Of a DNA stretch of 64,000 bases, positions 59,236 to 64,000 are shown one piece after another; positions within the stretch are counted from its first letter, which is position 1, and every line of letters begins with the position of its first letter. The DNA is from Gammaproteobacteria bacterium UBA2679 (GTDB lineage: Bacteria; Pseudomonadota; Gammaproteobacteria; Pseudomonadales; Oleiphilaceae). The stretch is from contig DEMD01000016.1 in assembly GCA_002354735.1 (NCBI GenBank), forward strand, positions 62,001-126,000, written 5' to 3'. The translations under genes were made by a program, and so were the position numbers. The notes under the pieces were generated by a model. The model was given only the letters and a program-made list of their open reading frames with translations. It had not been told where the DNA came from and searched no databases.

Positions 59236-59835
59236 CTACCGCTTCGGTGTGAGAAGAATTCTGGAAACAACCGCTTTGTAGACGAGGTAGGTCGCCAGAC
59301 ATGTCCAGCTCAGGAACAGCATGTACATCGCGAGAATATTTTCGATGCCAGTATTGAAGTTCAGGGATTTCGAGACGCCCAGGTAGACCGGAAAGATCCA
59401 GGAAACGAAAGATACCGACGCAAAGCCGAACATCATGGCCTTCTCATCGACGGTGATATCGGTGAAGAGCTGCTTGCCCACGTTGCGGCTCAGGATGGGA
59501 AAGATCTTGCGATGCAGCATAACGCCGTTGATCGTCAACATGGTCACAATGAAGACCTTGCCCCAGATCTTCTGGTTGGTGAGTAGTTCTGGATCGGTAA
59601 CATAGTAAATCGCCAGAAACGCCAGCCCGGAAGCCCACAACAGAAAGAGCCCAATGCTCACGACCCGAGTCATGAAAGAAAAAACTGCCAGCTTTTCGCT
59701 CGTTATTTTGTCGCAGTAGAAATACTTGAAGATCAGCGCATCCAGCATGAGCGCGCCCCCCACACCAAGGCTCAGGCCGATGAGGTGAAGAAAAATGCTG
59801 GCGGTTCGAATGGCATCCGGTGCGAGCAAATCCAT
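59236..59835 (-). CDS. Multi-pass membrane protein of the DUF1592 cluster
   Basis: 199 residues with five or six spans. The first helix contains a conserved-looking His ('FLHLIGLSLGVGGALMLDAL'), and 'IWGKVFIVTMLTINGVMLHR' has another His near the membrane; paired histidines of this type bind heme in cytochrome-b-like proteins, but here that is inference only. A GGAG site lies seven bases before the ATG. It is upstream of the CBM2-YceI gene, 64 bases apart. Possible membrane electron donor to the secreted cytochrome proteins. Family unknown. Confidence 0.7.
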   Translation of the reverse strand: MDLLAPDAIRTASIFLHLIGLSLGVGGALMLDALIFKYFYCDKITSEKLAVFSFMTRVVSIGLFLLWASGLAFLAIYYVTDPELLTNQKIWGKVFIVTMLTINGVMLHRKIFPILSRNVGKQLFTDITVDEKAMMFGFASVSFVSWIFPVYLGVSKSLNFNTGIENILAMYMLFLSWTCLATYLVYKAVVSRILLTPKR

Positions 59836-59863
59836 TTTGAAACTCCATCCTTTTCACGACCGG

Positions 59864-59888
59864 CTTTGGCGATCGAAAGACGCCAAGG
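59864..59888. repeat. Inverted repeat CTTTGGCG-N9-CGCCAAGG
   Basis: Arms at 59864-59871 and 59881-59888 match at seven of eight bases. It lies in the interval between the response regulator at 60041 and the membrane-protein gene, about 30 bases upstream of the latter on the minus strand. It could be an operator of the cluster or a weak terminator; no T tract follows. Confidence 0.35.
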
Positions 59889-60040
59889 TCGTTTCAGCAT
59901 CAGGCTGATAACAGCGGCCAGAATCAGAACGTTATCGTTGGCGGCGGATGGTAAGTACTTGCACCTAAGAGAACATCGTCGGATTGGACGACAATCGATT
60001 AAAAATAGGCGCTTATGTGGACCTGGTCACACGAACCAGT

Positions 60041-60676
60041 TCAAACCCAGCCGAGGCGCATGGCCTTGACTACACAAGCAGTGCGATTCGTCACATGAAG
60101 CTTTTTGAACATCCGACGAAGATGAGTGCGTAAGGTGGAGCCGGAAATGCCGCAGGCCTGGCAGATCTGGCTGTTGTCTATGCCTTCCACCAGCTTCTCC
60201 AGGACGTCGACCTCTCGTGCGGTGAGCATTTCAAGATCTGCAGCTGGCGCATCGGTGGGTATTTGAACTGTTGCGGGATCGTAGGTGATTGTGCGACAAA
60301 GTGATTCGATTTCGTCCTCTGTGCAGCTTTTCAACAGTGCGCCGCGTGCGAAGGACATCCGCACCCGTTCAAGCACGAACGCATCGAGTCGATCGAGAAG
60401 CACCACGACCGCTAGTTGCGGATGGTTTTCCTGAAGTTCGTCCAGCAAGTTGAAGACGCTGCCAGATCTGAGCTGGCTATCAACGAATACGAGATCGAAA
60501 TCAAGATTCTTCAGTGCTGTTTTTGCCTCATTGCAGTGAGTGACCTGTACAATGAGTGACCCTGGAATTCTGCGTCTGAGTGCTGCACGGAATCCGTCAG
60601 CATAGAAGGGCTGATCCTCGACGAGGAGGAAATGGAGCGGTTTCATCATTGGCACGTCTTCATCCTTGAGCGGCAT
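60041..60676 (-). CDS. LuxR-type response regulator
   Basis: About 211 residues. The receiver domain has the acidic pair and phosphate-accepting Asp in 'LLVEDQPFYADG' and 'FDLVFVDSQLRSGSVF', and the Lys in 'ALLKSCTEDE'. The C-terminal helix-turn-helix reads 'ICQACGISGSTLRTHLRRMF' followed by 'KKLHVTNRTACVVKAMRLGW'. It is a paralogue of the divergent regulator at 60870 and points toward the DUF1592 cluster, which it could control. The start may be one of two later ATGs near residue 10. The kinase partner is probably at 61550. Confidence 0.88.
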   Translation of the reverse strand: MPLKDEDVPMMKPLHFLLVEDQPFYADGFRAALRRRIPGSLIVQVTHCNEAKTALKNLDFDLVFVDSQLRSGSVFNLLDELQENHPQLAVVVLLDRLDAFVLERVRMSFARGALLKSCTEDEIESLCRTITYDPATVQIPTDAPAADLEMLTAREVDVLEKLVEGIDNSQICQACGISGSTLRTHLRRMFKKLHVTNRTACVVKAMRLGWV

Positions 60677-60869
60677 TACAAGCCCGACGGCAGGGTCAGG
60701 CCATCTCCGAGAGCGAACATCATAGCGAAGGCGTCATCGCTGCCTATTGGCTATAAGGCATATCTGTGATCGGAATGTGACCGTTATCCGGTCCGGCTTT
60801 GAATAAGCCTTTATGATTGCCGTTCAGTAACCTTACAAAAAATAGTGCGGCAGGATCAGGAACTTGGAT

Positions 60870-61550
60870 ATGACAGTTCACGAGGCTTATGCCCCTCAGC
60901 AAGAAGATGATCGCCAGCGCTTGATGACCGAGCCTGTGCAGGGTGTGTTGTCTTTTCTACTGATAGAAGACCACCCAATGTATGCCGAAGGCTTCCGATC
61001 GGCGATACATCGAATATTCCCGCGGGCACGGCTACAGGTTGCCTCGAGCGGCTCGGCTGCTCGGCCCTTGCTGGCTCACCAGCCCTTCGATCTGGTTTTT
61101 CTCGACATCAATCTACCCGATGTAAACGGTCTGGATCTGCTGGTCGATTTGCAGAACGAAGGCATCTGGCAGCCCATTGCCATACTTACCGGGGCCGTTG
61201 ATGCTCTGGCGGTGGAGACGGCGCGGCGTCGTGGCGCGCTCGGGCTGATTTCCAAACGGAGTGACGACACCTGCCTGGAGTCGATTTGCAGCCGGCTGCT
61301 GGCTGGCGATACGGCATTTGAGATAGGGCCATCCAGCCTTAGCCCTGGTGAAACGCTGGAGGACATTACCTCGCGGGAGCTAGAGGTTCTGCAGAAGCTC
61401 GCTACCGGACTTGAGAACAGTCAGATCTGCAAGGAACTGGGTATCTCGGATTCAACGCTGCGGACTCATCTGCGAGCACTGTTCCAGAAGATGCAGGTGC
61501 CAAACCGGACGGCCTGTGTGGTGAAGGGAATCCGTCTGGGCTGGGTCTGA
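60870..61550 (+). CDS. LuxR-type response regulator
   Basis: 226 residues. The receiver has 'LLIEDHPMYAEGFRSAIHRI' and the phosphate-accepting Asp in 'FDLVFLDINLPDVNGLDLL', followed by 'GALGLISKRSD' with the Lys. The NarL-type helix-turn-helix is 'ICKELGISDSTLRTHLRALF' followed by 'QKMQVPNRTACVVKGIRLGW', almost identical to the paralogue on the other strand. I use the ATG at 60870, eight bases past an AGGA site, in place of TTG 60864. Its stop overlaps the hybrid kinase start (ATGA), so this is the cognate pair. Confidence 0.9.
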   Translation: MTVHEAYAPQQEDDRQRLMTEPVQGVLSFLLIEDHPMYAEGFRSAIHRIFPRARLQVASSGSAARPLLAHQPFDLVFLDINLPDVNGLDLLVDLQNEGIWQPIAILTGAVDALAVETARRRGALGLISKRSDDTCLESICSRLLAGDTAFEIGPSSLSPGETLEDITSRELEVLQKLATGLENSQICKELGISDSTLRTHLRALFQKMQVPNRTACVVKGIRLGWV

Positions 61551-64000
61551 TGTCAGCGCTGTATCCTGCCATCAGTTTAATGCTGCTGTACTTGTTCTCG
61601 AATATGGTACTGGCGCAGGCGCTGAGCAGTATTGATCCTGAGCAGCCGTCCTTGCTGTTGAGCCAGGATGCTGTGACAACTGGCAACCTTTCGTCTTACC
61701 TGTTCAGCCTGCCGGATACGCCACACCAGTCCATAGGCAGAATCAGTTCGCTGCCTGTCAACGCCTGGAATGCGCCAGACAATTTTCCCTTCAATGAGGG
61801 CTTCAACAGCCATGGGTTCTGGTTCAGAGCGGACGTACTCACGCCAGCAGACCTGCCAGTAGATGAGTGGGTCGCCGTCCTGCACAATACCCATGTCGAC
61901 AAGCTGCGGGTCTGGTGGCTGGAGCATCCGGCCGGCCGTCTGATCGAACTCGATACCTCGGCGATTCACCAGCGCTATCCCGGACGCTTCAGCGTAGTGC
62001 CGCTTTCGCTCGAGGCAGAGCGACGTTACACCCTCTTCCTCTATATGGAAACCGAATGGGCGTCGCAGGCGCCGATGTCAGTCATTCCGTATAGCACTCA
62101 TCTCCTGAGTGAACTGACAACCTTGTCAGCGCTTCATTTCGCACTCGGCGCACTTGGCATTCTCGCGACAATTTCACTCGTAGTAGGCCGTGTGCTTCGA
62201 GACGCCGCGCTCACCTACTACAGCGTCTTCATTGCCTGTATTGCGCTCGTGCAAGGCATCCTGCAGGGTGTGGGTGCACAATGGCCAATATTTGGCAGCC
62301 AGTGGAATTCCACCTCGCTCATCTTCACGTTCATAACGCTTGCAGAGATGGCGGCCATTCTGTTCACGCGGGAACAGATGCGTACGCGGGGCAATCGCTC
62401 CATTTCTACCAGAATTCTCTCGAGCATGATCTGCCTGTCTGCATTCACCTGGCTGGCGATGGTTATTTTCCCAATCCCGGTTCACTGGTTCTGGCAGATC
62501 ATCATCGTCAAGGCACTCGCCTATGTTGCCGTCGGCGTCTGGATCGGCATCTATAGCAGCGTGCGGCAGCAGTGGGCTGCGATCTACTATTCCGCGGCCA
62601 TGGTCATCTTCTTCATCGGCACTATCCTGCTGACGCTGAACAAGTTTGGCTGGCTCCCCATGACGGTCTATACCGAGCATCTGCAGCTGGTTGGTAGCGT
62701 CGCCTCATCAGTGATATTTCTTCTGTCGGTAGGTGAGCGCGTCAAGCTACAGCGGCGCTCGAAGATGCAGGCGAAGCAGCGGGCGCTGGACTATGAGCTC
62801 ATGGCGCGCTCCACGCAGGCCCGCCTGCTTGCAGTGGAACGACAAACTTCAGAGGCCCTCGAACAGCAGGTCAGTGCGCGCACGGCCGAGCTTGAACTTG
62901 CCCTCGAAGAGTTGCAGCAAGCCAAGCAGGAGGCTGAGCAGGCGAACGAAGAGAAAGCACGCTTCCTTGCGGCAGCTTCGCACGATATCCGCCAGCCCCT
63001 GCACGCGCTGGCTCTGCTTTCTGAAGGTTTGCCACGACCCGGCAAACGATCAACAGGTGACCTCCTGGAGACTAGTCGCTATGTGCGGCAGGCGGTCGCC
63101 GATCTCGTCAATCTCATTGACACCCTGTTCGACTTATCAAAGCTGGACAACGATTTGCTCGAGCCGGAGTTGCAGTCGCTTTCTCTCGGCCCGTTATTAC
63201 TCAGCTTTACCGAAACCATGCGACCCGTGTGTACCAAGGCCGGCGTCAGTCTCGTTTTCGAGCCGGGACGCCTCGAAGGTCTGGCTGCAAATGCCGATCC
63301 TGTGCTCATGTTCCGGATCCTCTCGATACTCGTTGATAACGCTGTGCAACATGCGAGCTGTACGCAGCTCACCATTATGGTCGTGCCTAACGGCGAACGC
63401 AGTGCCTGTGAAATTCTGGTCACTGATAATGGTATCGGGATAGCCGCCCATGAGCAGGGCCCGGTCTTTGAAGCCTTTTATCAGTTGCACAACCCCGAGC
63501 GAAATCGCAGTAAAGGGATGGGGCTAGGGCTGGCGCTCTGTCGACGTCTCACCGAGGTCATGGGGTTTTCTCTCACGCTGGAGTCGGCGCCGGGTGCTGG
63601 CTGTCAGTTTCGAATTGGCCTGCCTGTGGTGCATGAGCAGACACTGACACCTCGCTCGATGGATGATCTGAATCCAGACTGGACGGAGTCCTCGAAGCTA
63701 AGAGTGCTACTGGTCGATGACGACTATCTGGCGCGCAAGGCGACCAAGCAGCTGCTTTTGAACTGGGGGCTGGACTGTCACGCTGTCGCATCGACCCCTG
63801 CCGCGCTGCAGGCACTCAATGAACTATGGCAGCCAGACTTTCTCGTTCTCGATTTTCGTCTGCCTGGCACCGATAATGGTCTTGGACTGGCCAATATGAT
63901 TCGTGCGCGTCTCGGACGTGAAATACCTGTTCTGATCGTCTCCGGTGATATAGGTGTCACTATCAATGATCGGTCTATCGTATTGCTTCACAAACCTCTC
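61550..64000 (+). CDS. Hybrid sensor histidine kinase with 7TM DISM input (partial)
   Basis: The frame opens at ATG 61550, overlapping the previous stop, and runs off the window; 817 residues are visible. A signal peptide, a 7TMR-DISMED2 sensor (about 25-165) and seven spans (about 180-395) precede a coiled coil. The histidine kinase core has the phospho-accepting His478 in 'FLAAASHDIRQPLHALALL', N-box 'ILVDNAVQHAS' and G-box 'GMGLGLALCRRLTEV'. A receiver domain follows with 'LRVLLVDDDYLARKA', Asp768 in 'FLVLDFRLPGT' and Lys815 at the very end. It should sense an extracellular ligand and phosphorylate one or both LuxR-type regulators, through a phosphorelay. The C-terminus is missing. Confidence 0.9.
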   Translation, partial: MSALYPAISLMLLYLFSNMVLAQALSSIDPEQPSLLLSQDAVTTGNLSSYLFSLPDTPHQSIGRISSLPVNAWNAPDNFPFNEGFNSHGFWFRADVLTPADLPVDEWVAVLHNTHVDKLRVWWLEHPAGRLIELDTSAIHQRYPGRFSVVPLSLEAERRYTLFLYMETEWASQAPMSVIPYSTHLLSELTTLSALHFALGALGILATISLVVGRVLRDAALTYYSVFIACIALVQGILQGVGAQWPIFGSQWNSTSLIFTFITLAEMAAILFTREQMRTRGNRSISTRILSSMICLSAFTWLAMVIFPIPVHWFWQIIIVKALAYVAVGVWIGIYSSVRQQWAAIYYSAAMVIFFIGTILLTLNKFGWLPMTVYTEHLQLVGSVASSVIFLLSVGERVKLQRRSKMQAKQRALDYELMARSTQARLLAVERQTSEALEQQVSARTAELELALEELQQAKQEAEQANEEKARFLAAASHDIRQPLHALALLSEGLPRPGKRSTGDLLETSRYVRQAVADLVNLIDTLFDLSKLDNDLLEPELQSLSLGPLLLSFTETMRPVCTKAGVSLVFEPGRLEGLAANADPVLMFRILSILVDNAVQHASCTQLTIMVVPNGERSACEILVTDNGIGIAAHEQGPVFEAFYQLHNPERNRSKGMGLGLALCRRLTEVMGFSLTLESAPGAGCQFRIGLPVVHEQTLTPRSMDDLNPDWTESSKLRVLLVDDDYLARKATKQLLLNWGLDCHAVASTPAALQALNELWQPDFLVLDFRLPGTDNGLGLANMIRARLGREIPVLIVSGDIGVTINDRSIVLLHKPL

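Noticed and set aside
1..64000. tRNA, rRNA, insertion sequences, prophage or att sites
   Set aside because: No cloverleaf-like sequence, transposase or flanking terminal inverted repeats were seen; the Rpn gene belongs to a nuclease family and is not an IS element.

Overview
The window looks like a chromosomal segment of a free-living, probably marine or environmental gammaproteobacterium. The pointers are a subfamily I.1/I.2-type lipase with its dedicated foldase, a ChrR/ECF sigma pair, CbpA/CbpM, QueC/QueE, YibF-like and other glutathione transferases, CTGT-N8-ACAG (LexA-type) operator architecture, many DISM-type signalling proteins and secreted proteins with family 2-like carbohydrate-binding modules. 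Genus cannot be read from the sequence. No tRNA, rRNA, CRISPR array or insertion sequence was seen.

Left end (1-8764): the edge of a surface-polysaccharide locus (partial glycosyltransferase, sulfotransferase, DUF6473-like protein, acyltransferase 3, family 2 glycosyltransferase) abuts a tightly coupled four-gene operon: B12-type radical SAM enzyme, a stand-alone nitric oxide synthase oxygenase, a second family 2 glycosyltransferase and a small membrane protein. All three junctions overlap by 4-8 bases. A 43-codon open frame and a nested hairpin with a U tract precede it. This is the strongest candidate for an undescribed system. A 798-base gene-poor stretch follows, leading to a secreted protein.

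9563-16014: a secreted LSQVSGQ-motif protein, an alpha/beta hydrolase, an ECF sigma factor with ChrR-type anti-sigma, NDH-2-like oxidoreductase and GST (probable oxidative or singlet-oxygen response), then a truncated AbrB gene and an Rpn nuclease whose promoter carries a LexA-type box and whose 3' part has a plausible internal start. 16015-21877: a leftward five-gene acyl-CoA operon (acyl-CoA dehydrogenase, SDR, APH-like kinase, histidine phosphatase-like protein, SDR) beside a divergent LysR regulator.

21926-46870: mostly housekeeping and stress genes: exonuclease, queuosine precursor genes, transporters, a diguanylate cyclase, a vanadium haloperoxidase-like lipoprotein, MarC, IlvE, a 5'-truncated threonine dehydratase relic, CbpA/CbpM, TerC, GDPD and phosphoethanolamine-transferase-like proteins, GDT1-type Mn exporter, a chemotaxis receptor, heme oxygenase and an AraC regulator.

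47083-64000: exported functions. Lipase plus foldase; a metzincin-ricin-lectin protease whose prodomain-like partner is a separate gene; a methyltransferase gene broken by an in-frame stop; and a leftward cluster of DUF1552, a large CBM2-YceI-cytochrome-DUF1592 protein, a CBM2-YceI paralogue and a membrane protein. It ends with two divergent LuxR-type response regulators and a hybrid histidine kinase that runs off the window.
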